From assembly GCA_031216915.1 (NCBI GenBank), contig CM062296.1:65750148-65814147 (forward strand): DNA of 64,000 bases. The letters are read 5' to 3'. A program made the translations under genes and the position numbers. The stretch comes from Pictodentalium vernedei. Taxonomy: Eukaryota; Mollusca; Scaphopoda; Dentaliida; Dentaliidae. The notes beneath the pieces were generated by a model. The model saw only the letters and a list, made by a program, of their open reading frames with translations, was not told the DNA's origin and made no database searches. Shown piece by piece: positions 33,284-44,247 of this stretch (position 1 is the stretch's first letter; every line of letters starts with the position of its first letter).

Positions 33284-33879
33284 AAAAATCAAACAGAAAG
33301 GAAATACCGAGACTACAGTATTTGGAGGGTGGATTACTACTAAATCTCCGTGGGATAGATTGTTCACTAAGTAATTATCTACAATTTCTGAGGACAAAAC
33401 ACAAGAAACACTTACAAACGTCCATCACATGGACCACCACGGAGGTTATATGCTGTTATGGGCAATTATAAATACTTTTCAGGTATAGAATATATGACAG
33501 TGCGATTGAGTAGTAATCCTGTCTTCATTCTGTATAATTATGTAGTCAAATTTGTATATCAGATAAACATAGTAAGATAAGAACACGTTGTAGACCGTCT
33601 TTAAGGCGTGACCAGATCTGTAATGCTTTCCTTGTCTGAATCTCCCCCAAACATTTAATAAAGAATACCTGTCTTTGTTATGTATTGCATCTTTTGAAAA
33701 GAAATTGAAACTTATTTACCACCTTTACTGCCCCATCCTCGCACTTCCAAATAGGAGATGGCAGGAAGACAGCCATTGGGCTATGCCGTCTCCTTACAAT
33801 GTACATGTTTTTTTACAACTTGTCACTGTTCCAGTTACACAATATGTTTTTTTTTTGGAAAACATCTAAATACATTTAT

Positions 33880-33950
33880 ATTTGTAACTACACTATATGT
33901 ACATGTATATTGTGAATAAAATATTGTATTGTATTGTATTGTATCCATTT
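33880..33950. repeat. (TATTG)n microsatellite
   Basis: Five TATTG units at about 33925-33945 after TGTACATGTATATTGTG. It could mark the tail of another short retroposon, which I cannot delimit. Confidence 0.6.
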
Positions 33951-34069
33951 ACATCATTACATGTACACTTGTCCAGTAGAGGCGAGGAATTATGGTAATA
34001 ATCTCTATTTACTGATATAGAATTGTTGGGCAAGCTGTTTTTCTACAATAACTGAATCACGCTAATATG

Positions 34070-34342
34070 CCATTTACCCGTAATATGCAAATTCAGCAGC
34101 TGAAAAAAATATTATTTTTAGAAAAAATTCAAGAAAACCATATCATGTGACCCCTCGTTGGAACGAGCTCGTTCCAAAGAGGGGTCACAAAATCAAATTA
34201 TGTGACCTCCTCTTTGGAACGAGCTCGTCGAGCTCGTTCCAAAGAGGAGTCACATGATATGATTTTGTTGAAATTTTTTGAAAAATTTTAAAAATGATAT
34301 TTAAAATAATAAATTTTGAAATCGTCTGCGTTAAGTAAAGGG
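34070..34342. mobile_element. TTAA-type MITE (subfamily B) with duplicated arm
   Basis: The right end GTAAAGGG is followed by TTAA (34343-34346); the left tip is decayed. The hairpin arm with GAACGAGCTCG occurs three times instead of twice (34158-34245), showing internal rearrangement of the palindrome. Confidence 0.8.
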
Positions 34343-34475
34343 TTAAAGGCTGATGGTGAGAAAATGTTCACTTACTCAGCTCGCTATTACTTCAAAGTAG
34401 TGCACAACACAGCGACTGAACTAGTTTCTACTGTAAATTACTAGCTAGGTGTGCATTTTTAAATTCACTTCCCAC

Positions 34476-34682
34476 ATAGGTCATTCGGTCCAGAAGGCGG
34501 CAAAGTACCCAAACTCTTTGTAACTACTTGAATTATTTTTTAAAATGTTTTAGCGCACCACTCTGAAAATTAAATGTACATTTAATTTCCATTGTGATGC
34601 GCTAAAACATTTTGTAAATAAGTATTCATCTGGGTCCAAATACTTTGTGTACTCTGGTACCTCTTTGAACTAAATGACCCAT
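34476..34682. repeat. Palindromic element
   Basis: Outer arms TAGGTCATTCGGTCC and GAACTAAATGACCCATG, inner arms AAAATGTTTTAGCGCA and GCGCTAAAACATTTTG. Encodes nothing. Confidence 0.65.
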
Positions 34683-34892
34683 GCATAGAGACCGTTACGT
34701 CAATGTAAAATTCATTATAGGACCTACTACATGACCTACTACAGGACTTCCCCCGTCCTTATAATTTGGACCTTTAAATTTGTCCCTTTAATTTACCGTC
34801 CAGGGCTGGCACAATAAGGACAAGATGTCTATGCGAATTTCTATAGTTCATTTTGTCACTATCCCGCCATTCCTGGGTGTGGGGAATCATGT
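34683..34892. other. No recognisable feature
   Basis: Short spacer before the minisatellite. Confidence 0.3.
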
Positions 34893-37800
34893 GTTATATT
34901 TTGGACAGACTCACGTTTTAGGTATCGCACTGTGTTGACAGGAAGGCGTTTTGGCTACGGCAATATTTGGACAGGCTCAGGTTTTAGCTACCGCATCCTG
35001 ATGATGGATTCACTTTCTAGGCATCGCACTATGTTGAGAGGCTCACATTTTAGCTACAGCACTATGTTAACAGACTCACCCTTTAGGTATCACACGATAT
35101 TGACAGACTCAGGTATAAGGCATCGCACTAAGTTGAGAGGCTCACATTATAGCCATCGCACTATGTTGACAGACTCACCCTTTAGGTATCACACGATGTT
35201 GACAGACTCATGTATTAGGCATCGCAGTATGTTGACAGACTCACATCTTAGGCACCATACTATGTTAATAGACTCACGTTTTAGTTATAACACTGGTGAC
35301 AGACTCACATTTTAGCTATCACACGATGTTGACAGACTCAGGTATGAGGCATCGCACCATGTTGACAGACTCACGTTTTAGTTATAACACTATGTTGACA
35401 GACTCACATTTTAGCTGTCACATTATGCTGATAGACTAACCCTTTATGTATCACACGATGTTGACAGACTCAGGTATTAGGCATCGCACAATGTTGAGAC
35501 TCTCACGTTTTAGTTGTAACACTATGTTGGCAGAGTCACATTTTACTTATCACACTATGTTGATAAACGTTTTTGCTATCGTGCTTTGTTAATATACACA
35601 CATTGCAGGTATCGCACTATGTTGACAGACTCACATTGTAAGTATCGCGCTATGTTGACAGACTCACATTGTAAGTATCGCGCTATGTTGACAGACTCAC
35701 ATTGGAAGTATCGCGCTATGTTGACAGATTCACATTGTAGGTATCATGCAATAATGATAGACTCACATTGTAGGTATCGTGCTATGTTGACAGACTAACA
35801 TTGTATGTATCGCTCTATGGTGGTGGACTCAAATTGTAGGACTCGCGCCATGTTGACAGACTCACATTGTAAGTATCGCGCTATGATGACAGACTCACAT
35901 TGCAGGTATCATGCGATGTTGACAGACTCACATTGTAGGTATCATGCTATGATGACAGACTCACATTGTAGGTATGTTGACAGACTCACATTGCAGGTAT
36001 CATGCTATGATGACAGACTCACATTGCAGGTATCATGCTATGTTAGCAGACTCACATTGCAGGTATCATGCTATGATGGCAGACTCACACTGTAGGTATC
36101 GCGCTATGTTGACAGACTCACAGTTCAGGTATCACGCTATGATGTTAGACTCACATTGCAGGTATCGCACTAAGCTGACAGACTCACATTGCAGGTATCG
36201 CGCTATGATGACAGACTCACATTGCAGGTATCACGATATGATGACAGACTAACATTGTAGGTGTCACGCTATGTTGACAGACTCACATTGCAGGTATCGC
36301 GCTATGATGACAGACTCAAATTGGAGGTATCATGATATGATGATAGACTCACATTGTAGGTGTCACGCTATGTTGACAGACTCACATTGCAGGTATCTCA
36401 CTATGATGACAGACTCACATTACTGGTATCACGCTATGATGATAGACTCACATTGTAGGCATCGCGCTATGATGACAAACTCACATTGTACGTATCGTGC
36501 TATGATAACAGACTCACATTGCAGGTATTGTGCTATGATGACAGACTCACATTGTAGGTATCGTGTTATGTTGACAGACTCACACTCTAGGTATCGCACT
36601 ATAATGACAGGCTCACATTGCCGGTATCGTGTTATGTTGACAGACTCACAATGTAGGTATCGCGCTATGTTGACAGACTCACATTGTAGTTATCGTGCTA
36701 TGATAACAGACTCACAATGCAGGTATCGAGCTATGATGACAGACTCACATTGTAGGTATCGTGCTATGTTGACAGGCTGACACTGTAGGTATAGTGCTAT
36801 GATAACAGACTCACATTGTAGGTAGGTATCGTGCAATGATGATAGACTCACATTGTAGGTATCGCACTATGATAACAGACTCACATTGCAGGTATCGTGT
36901 TATGTTGACAAACTCACATTGTAGGTATCGCACTATGATAACAGACTCACATTGCAGGTATCACGCTATGATGACAGACTCACATAGCAGGTGTTGTGCT
37001 ATGCTGACAGACTCACATTGCAGGAATTGCGCTACGTTGACATACTCACATTGTAGGTATCACGCTATGATGACATACTCACATTGTAGGTATTGCACTA
37101 TGCTGATATACTCATATTGCTGGTATCGCACTATGATAACACCCACATTGCAGGTATCGTGCTATACTGACAGACTCACATTACAGGTTATGTTGACAGA
37201 CTCACATTGTAGGTATTGCACTATGTTGATAAACTCATCGCGCTATGATGATGGACTGACATTGCAGGTATGGCGCTATGTTGACAGACTCACATTGTAT
37301 GTATCGCACTAAGTTGATAAGCTCACATTGTAGGTATCGCACTATGTTGACAGACTCACATTGCAGGTAGTGTGCTGTGATGACAGACTCACATTGCCAG
37401 TATCGCACTATGTTGATATACACATATTGTTGGTACTGCGCTATGATAACACTCACATTGCAGGTATCGCACTTTGTTGACATACTCACATTGCAGGGTC
37501 GTGCTATGTTGACAGACTCACATTGTAGGTATCGCACTATGTTGATAAACTCATATTGTTGGTATTGCGCTATGATAACACTCACATTGCTGGTATCGTG
37601 CTATGTTGACAGACTCACATTGCGGGAATCGCGCTATGTTAAAAGACTCAGATTGTAGGTATAGCACTATGTTGATTAACTCATATTCTTGGCATCACGC
37701 TATGATAACACTCACATTACAGGTATCACGCTATATTGATAGACTCACGTTGCAGGTATCGCGCTATGTTGACATACTCACATTGCAGACATGGCGGTAT

Positions 37801-39750
37801 GTTGACAGACTCACATTGCAGGTATCGCGCTATGTTGATGGACTCACATTGTAGGTATCGCACTATGTTGATAAACTCACATTGTTGGTATCGCGCTACA
37901 TTGATGGACTCACATTACAGGTATCGCGCTATGTTGACAGACTCAGTTGTAGATATCACGCTATGATGCCAGACTCACATTGCAGGTATCGCGCTATGTT
38001 GATAGACTCACATTGCAGGTATCGCGCTATGTTGACAGACTCACATTGTAGGTATTGCACTATGCTGATATACTCATATTGTTGGTATCGCGCTATGATA
38101 ACACCCACATTGCAGGTATCGTGCTATGTTGACAGACTCACATTGTAGGTATCGAGCTATGTTGACAGACTCACATTACAGGTATCGGGCTATGCTGACA
38201 GACTCACATTGCAGGTATCGCGATATGTTGACAGCCTCACATTGTAGGTATCGCACTATGTTGATAAACTCACATTGTAGGTATCGCGCTGTGTTGATGG
38301 ACTCACATTGCAGGTATGGCGCTATGTTGACAGACTCACATTGTATGTATCGCACTATGTTGATAAACTCACATTGTAAGTTTCGTGCTATGATGACAGA
38401 CTCACATTGCAGGCATCACGCTATGATGGTAGACTCACATTATAGGTATCACACTATGTTGATAAACTAACATTGTAGGTATCGCGCTATGTTGACAGAC
38501 TCACATTGTAGGTATCACACTATGTTGACAGACTCACATTGTATTTAGCACAACATGTTGCCAGGCTCACATTGTAGGTATCGCACAACTTCGAGAGACG
38601 AACGTTTTAGGTATCGCACTATGCTGACAGGTTCAGGTTTTGGTATTGCAGTATGTTGACCTAATCGTATTTTAGGTATCGCACATCCTTGACTGATCAT
38701 TTTAGGTATCGCACGATATTGACACACACACGTTTCAGGAATCTCACTACTTTGAGAGACTCACAATTTAGGTATCGCATGATGTTGACAAATACAAAAT
38801 GTAGGTAGCACATTGCAATGACAGACTCGCATTTTATATATCGTGCAGTGTGGTGACAGGCTCATAATTTTGCTATCGCACTGTGATGGCAGGTCATTTA
38901 GGTAGCGTACAATATCGACATGCTCAAAGTTTAGATATCGCACTACATCATCAGGCTCAAATTTTAGGAATCGCTCTATGCTGACAAGCTCAACGTTTAG
39001 GTATCGCACTATGTTGTCAAGCTTAAAGTTTAGGTATCGCACAACGTTGCCAGGCTAAAATTTAGGTATCGCACTATGTTGACAAGCTCAAAGTTTAGGT
39101 ATCGCGCTATGTTTGTAGGCTACAATTTTAGGTATTGCACTATGCTGACAAGCTCAAAGTTTAGGTATCGCACTGTGTTGACAAGCTCAAAGTTTATGTA
39201 TCGCACAATGTGGACAGGCTAAAATTTAGGTATCGCACTATGTTGACAAGCTCAATGTTTAGGTATCGCACTATGTTTGTTGGCTAAAATTTTAGGTATC
39301 GCACTATGCTGAAAAGCTCAAAGTTTAGGTATCGCACTATGCTGACAAGCTCAAAGTTTAAGTATCGCACAACGCTGACAGGCTAAAATTTAGGTATCAC
39401 ACTATGTTGACAAGCTCAAAGTTTAAGTATCGCACTATGTTTATAGGCTAAAATTTTAGGTATCGCACAATGTTGACAGGCTAAAATTTTATGTATCTCA
39501 CTATATCGACAGGCACACATTTTAAGTATTGCACTATGTTGGCAGGCTTAATGTTTTGGTTTTAGGCATGGTATTATGTTGACAGCTTCACATTTTAGAA
39601 TCGCACTGTGGTGGCAAGCTCACATTTTAGAATCGCACTGTGATGACAAGCTCACATTTTAGAATAGCACTGTGATGACAGGCTCACATTTTAGAATCGC
39701 ACTGTGATGACAGGCTCACATTTTAGAATCGCACTGTGATGACAGGACCA
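34893..39750. repeat. Large minisatellite, ~33 bp period, ~145 units
   Basis: The dominant unit reads ATGTTGACAGACTCACATTG then TAGGTATCGCGCT. Because 33 is divisible by three, long plus-strand frames arise that read as 11-residue repeats (MLTDSHCRYRA and variants), but they are repeatedly stopped or shifted. Four zones differ: 34893-35560 (TTTTAG units), 35585-38560 (CACATTGTAGG units with ATGATGACAG variants and shorter ATGATAACAC units), 38560-39560 (AAGCTCAAAGTTTAGG units) and 39590-39750 (nearly identical 32 bp units with TTAGAATCGCACTGTG). I see no start context, splice signals or biased substitution that would support a protein. Confidence 0.95.
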
Positions 39751-40362
39751 CAATATATGAATATGGCACATGACACTGCGTTGAAATCGCTGACTACGGA
39801 AAACAATTCCTATTTTTTTTTACAGCATCGTGCGCAACGTATAGTGTAATGGCATATTTCTTACAGCAAATACACACGCATTTATCCAAGGGCAGATTTG
39901 CGAAGCAGGTACTCGCCACAAACGTAATGAAATACTGTTATTTGTAGACCCGTTGAGGTCACCGGTTTTGAGAATATTAATTAAATCAATACAATTAACA
40001 GATTTAATATGCATTATAACATCTAGCGCACTCGGAAATCAATTGTTTTTCAATCAACTGAAACGAATACTCCATTGTAATGACATTGTTTTTAATCCAC
40101 GTGAATATATTTTCTCGAATGGTCAAATCCCTTCTGACGACATTGTAACTGTTTAGTGGGAAATTGATCACATTTTTTGATGAATATTGTAATTTGTCAC
40201 TTTTAGAGAAGATGTAATTGTTCATTACCACCCTGGGGTTCGAGGTGATATATTGTCTGGATCTCGTTTCTGGGTCATATATCGACTTGTCCTCCGAACT
40301 CTTTGGTACATGGTCAGAGACGACATCTCCACGTCATTGCATCATATCGGAACCATTCATGG
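39751..40362. other. No recognisable feature
   Basis: AT-rich; the frames at 39820-40231 have no recognisable domain. Confidence 0.35.
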
Positions 40363-40915
40363 GATAATAAACTTTATTTCCAAATAAAACAAAATACTGT
40401 GTTTTGATTGGCTGAGATGTGCGGTGTAACTTGCCATCCACTGTAGCTTTTTACACAGTGGTTAACCACGGTGTAAAAACAAGAATACAGAATAGCAGGC
40501 TATATGGCTGAAAAAAGAACTCATTTTTAATTATTAATTCATATCTTCTGCTTGGTTATGTTAGAACAAAAATAAAACTACAGGACATTTAACATGTATG
40601 AGCAATAAAATATCACAGAAATGGATGTCATTGGAACTGGCTCATTGAACCAGTTCCAATGACATCTATATTTGTCTGGTTTTATTAAGAAACTTACAAA
40701 GTTTTCTGTCAGTTTTTGCCCACAATGTAGGTTAAAGTATAAAGTACAGCAACATTCTTGGAAATAAATCCGTTATCCTTGTATTTTCGGGGGTCTATGG
40801 GAGTTTACAGCGGTCTGGGAACTCATACACCCTTCGGCTTCGCCTCAGGGTGTATGAGTTCCCAAACCGGTGTAAATTCCCATACACCCTGGAGAACACA
40901 AGGATAACTAATAGT
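40363..40915. repeat. Inverted copy of the three-hairpin repeat
   Basis: Hairpins three (40448-40485), two (40620-40672) and one (40780-40905) appear in reverse order and orientation relative to 25473-26030. The linkers TTTTGATTGGCTGAGATG and TTCATATCTTCTGC are conserved. Confidence 0.85.
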
Positions 40916-41039
40916 ACACTTTCATGCACCTTTTCCTAAAGGTGACTAATTCTATCAAATTCTAATGGTACATTCCAGCATTTTATTCCCTGGTCGATTT
41001 TTTTTTCTTCTAGTTAATTAAAATTGTTTTTGTCATCTA

Positions 41040-41690
41040 GGAACGATAATTTATGAATCAATTAAACATCGTTGGCAACACGTCTTAATGCTCCTTACTG
41101 CGGAATCAAGAAGTAGTCTGAAATACAAAAGAGCCCGTGCATTGTGCAATTTAAAATGTAATGAGCAGTTAGCGAAGTCGGTTGTGAACTCACGAAATGA
41201 ACCATTCAAACAAAGAAAATCTTGAGATTGCACTATGTGAAGAGTGAATTACCACTACTGGGCAGAGTTTTCACCTAGTAATTATTTATCATTTCTGAGG
41301 ACAAAACTAGATAACACATATTCCATCGCACCCAGTGGTCCAAGTGAAGAAAGTTTGCAAGTATTTCTTGTGCTGTTAAGAACAATTATAAATACTTTTC
41401 GAGTGGAGAATATATGGCGCTGCGATTAAATAGTAATCCACTCTCTCTCTTCATTCTGTATAAGTAGTCGAATTTTAATATACATTTACGCCATTGCATT
41501 TACATGTATCCCAGTAGAGGCTAGGAATAATGCTAATGATCTCTGTTTACTGGTATAGAATTGAACAGAGTTGGGCACGCTGTTTTTTTCGACAGGAATT
41601 CAGTTACGCTAATAGTGAAGTTTGACAGGGATAAACGCACACTTAGTCAGTGCGCTATTACACCGACATAGTGCACAATGCAGTCACATG
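41040..41690. mobile_element. Longer TA-type element, copy without nested insertions
   Basis: Collinear with the outer parts of 32748-34433 (AAGTAGTCTGAAATACA, ATTTCTGAGGACAAAACTAG, ACAATTATAAATACTTTTCG) and in inverse orientation with 56391-57048. The right tip is near GACTTCTATTATCAACTG at 41684; the left tip is decayed. Confidence 0.65.
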
Positions 41691-42600
41691 ACTTCTATTA
41701 TCAACTGCTATGCGCGCATGGACATTTAAAGCGATTTGCGTTGATTTCTACAGCTATGAGAGTCTCTGTATTCACGCGTGCGCAAAAGTGTTGGTTCCAA
41801 GTAGAATTTTGTCCGCTGCTAACATATTTTTTTGGGTGCCAAATTAAATATTTTAGTACCAAATGACATTTGCTTGTAGAAAATGGAATTTGCTTGTAAT
41901 CGAGAAAAATTGAATTTTCTTATAATATAGAAAAATGGAAATTGCTTGTAATCGAGAAAAAAACTAATCATACATCGTCTAAAGCTTTAGATGTCCTTTG
42001 TTGCAAAGTACGATATTTTCATTTAGTATAATTTACCTGTCTAGATTAAGTATTTTAGCTGCTAGAAAAAAAATGAATAAAAAAATAAATAAAACCTTTT
42101 GAGATCTACCAAAAGTATATTTTTAGCTGCCAAATTGCGGTGTGCAAATGCTGCATTTTCAATGCCAAACAAAGTTGTTTAGTGAAATTGGTAACATTTG
42201 TCACCTGGCAGTATGAACACTGGTGACATCACGCTTAAGTCATCAACGCAGGAGTATATTTTTGATCTCATATGTCTCCCAAGCAGGAAAACATAATAAT
42301 GCCCAATGCGCGGAACGCTTATTGGGTAATAAATTAGAATGACAACCTGGACGGTGTTCAGTCACCTTCGTCACCAGAAATTTGATTGCAAATCGAAATA
42401 TCAAACTCGTTCTCAGTCGTTACCTAACATTTAAAACTGGAGATCAAGGAAGTTTATTGTTTAGTTTCATTTATTTTGTTATCGTTTTCCTATAAGATTT
42501 AAAATCATGATTTCTGCGCTTTTCTACACTTCACACAATAATATACCATATGTGTAAATTTATAGCGCACCATGATGTCATGGTGCTTATGTAATTCATT
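41691..42600. other. Unassigned DNA with a short direct repeat
   Basis: TGGAATTTGCTTGTAATCGAG and relatives recur two to three times at 41880-41965. Nothing coding is recognised. Confidence 0.4.
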
Positions 42601-42604
42601 TTAA

Positions 42605-42849
42605 CCCTTTACCCAACGTACCGCCAAAACCGGCCAGCGCTATTCACAAAAGTCGCCAATTAATTTTCATTATTTTTTATTTTTTTTGTCTCAAAAACAT
42701 AGGTTATGACCCCTCTTTGGAACGATCCCATCGAGCTCGTTCCAATGAGAGGTCATAACATATGTTTTTGAGACAAAAAATGAAAAAAACAATAGTCATT
42801 CAAACATTTTGTTGGCAAGTGTCGTCCGCTTTTCATGTTAGGTAAAGGG
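42605..42849. mobile_element. TTAA-type palindromic MITE (subfamily A)
   Basis: TTAA on both sides (42601-42604, 42850-42853), tip CCCTTTACCCAACGTACCG, hairpin arms GTCTCAAAAACATAGG and its inverse around the GAACGA/GAGCTCGTTCC core. Confidence 0.9.
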
Positions 42850-42904
42850 TTAACAATATTTATTAAGGAAGATAGATGAAACATACATACATAATTTATA
42901 TATA

Positions 42905-43379
42905 ATGCAAGAGGTACAAATACATAGACAGAACGCGATGTGTGTTTGAATCGGTGGGTGTTTTACATAATGAGTTGGAATGGCGTAGTCATATTTCGTG
43001 AGAGCCGTACCGATTCAAACATACACACATCGCGTTCTGTGTTTATTACACAACCCATGCATTAAATTTCATTTGAATAAACACATTTTAATTCCGATGT
43101 TTAATCCCAAAGGCGAAGTGTCTGTTTGTTTAGATTGAAGCTGTACTGATCAAATGGATCGATAAAAAATCCACAACAACCTTTTCGGAGCCAGTGGCTG
43201 TTGAAATTCGTATCGCTGTTTCTTTTCGGCTGGTGCTTGGTGACTATTACTGTTAGTAAAAATATAAGTACAAATTTGTGAAGACTTGCAAAACAGCTGG
43301 GAGAAAGATTTTAAAAAGAAGTTCGAAGCATGTCAAGATGTATGAAGATTTACCGAAATAACGTTGACCAATTTAGATA
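42905..43379. repeat. Dispersed repeat X, left part (interrupted by the LINE)
   Basis: Matches 8335-8880, but the inverted repeat at its start has lost part of its right arm. It continues beyond the LINE at 49692-49955. Confidence 0.85.
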
Positions 43380-43634
43380 TTTATTTATTTATTTATTGTT
43401 GCTTAACGCCACATCAGCAGCTAAGGCTATATCGTGGCGAGAAAACTACTTAAACAACAAGTGTCAAGTATGAATTAAAATTAATTGGATAAAATATGAA
43501 ACAATCACAACAAAACCTAAAATCAGGTGCAGTTGAAACAGTAATAACTAAGGTTATAAAAACCAGAATACTTATAAAACCAACCTGTTGACATTTAGAC
43601 TTGTAGAGTCTACGTTAAAAGAATAAAAACAAGT

Positions 43635-43933
43635 TTAAAATTTATTAAAAAGGTTGATTTCTTTCAAAAATGAGATTATTTTATGCGGGCACATGTGGTA
43701 AAATAAATCTCGTAGAGATTGAACTGTAAAATATTGCCCTCTAACAAGATTAAAATCAGTGCAATTTAAGAGAATGTGCTCCACTGACAACACCTGCTGA
43801 CATGGGACACATTCTGGTCGCATATTACCCTATAACAGAAAGGAATGTGTAAGTCGTGTGTGACCAATATGACACCGTGTCAAAATAACATGATCTTTTC
43901 TAGAAAGGTTACTGGATGGGTTGTGATCAAATA
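43635..43933 (-). pseudogene. LINE ORF2 C-terminal Cys/His domain
   Basis: The frame reads IFDHNPSSNLSRKDHVILTR, then CVPCQQVLSVEHILLNC and KEINLFNKF before its stop. CxxC followed by VEHILLxC is the zinc-finger-like tail common after RNase H in I-group LINEs. It is the direct continuation of the frame ending RFRPN on the other side of the MITE at 43934-44247. Confidence 0.8.
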
Positions 43934-44247
43934 CAGTTAAAACTAGAAGTCCTGTCACAAGTAGTGCGCTTATCTAGGCTTAATTGCGCGTTGGAATTGC
44001 GCGCAATTGTCATATCGAATGACATCCAAAGCACGGCAGGTGCTCCCGGTTACTCATAGGAAACACATGCAATGTTTCTGCCAATGGACCTCCGGGTTAC
44101 CCGGAGGTCCATTGACGGACACATTGCTTGTGCACAGGCCATATGTACATAATTTGATAGCTTTACTTGGGCCATAACGCGCACATTAACGCGCATATCA
44201 ACGTGCAATTTGTGCGCATTTCATGACAGGACTTCTAGTTTTAACTG
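43934..44247. mobile_element. TA-flanked MITE inside LINE ORF2
   Basis: Tips CAGTTAAAACTAGAAGTCC and its inverse are flanked by TA at 43932-43933 and 44248-44249. Reading across with one TA only gives RPN-IFD in frame, so the element and one TA are exactly the inserted bases. The near-identical arms around GGACCTCCGGGTTACCCGG suggest a fairly young copy. Confidence 0.95.

Larger units (their letters stand above)
32748..34433. mobile_element. Longer TA-flanked element hosting a SINE and a MITE
   Basis: Left tip CAGTTGAAACTAGAAGTCC after TA; right tip CTAGTTTCTACTG before TA. The body (GAAGTAGTCTGAAATACA, ACAATTATAAATACTTTTC, GTAGTAATCC, CTTCATTCTGTATAA) matches the copies at 41040-41690 and 56391-57048. 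Insertions at 32925-33283 and 34070-34342 account for much of its extra length. Confidence 0.75.

Noticed and set aside
34932-38470. Long open frames with 11-residue repeats as a repetitive protein gene
   Set aside because: They follow from a 33 bp minisatellite period; frames stop and change repeatedly and units of 27-32 bp break the phase. No start, splice or domain evidence.
34893-39750. CRISPR-like array
   Set aside because: Units are contiguous with no unique spacers, and the genome is eukaryotic.
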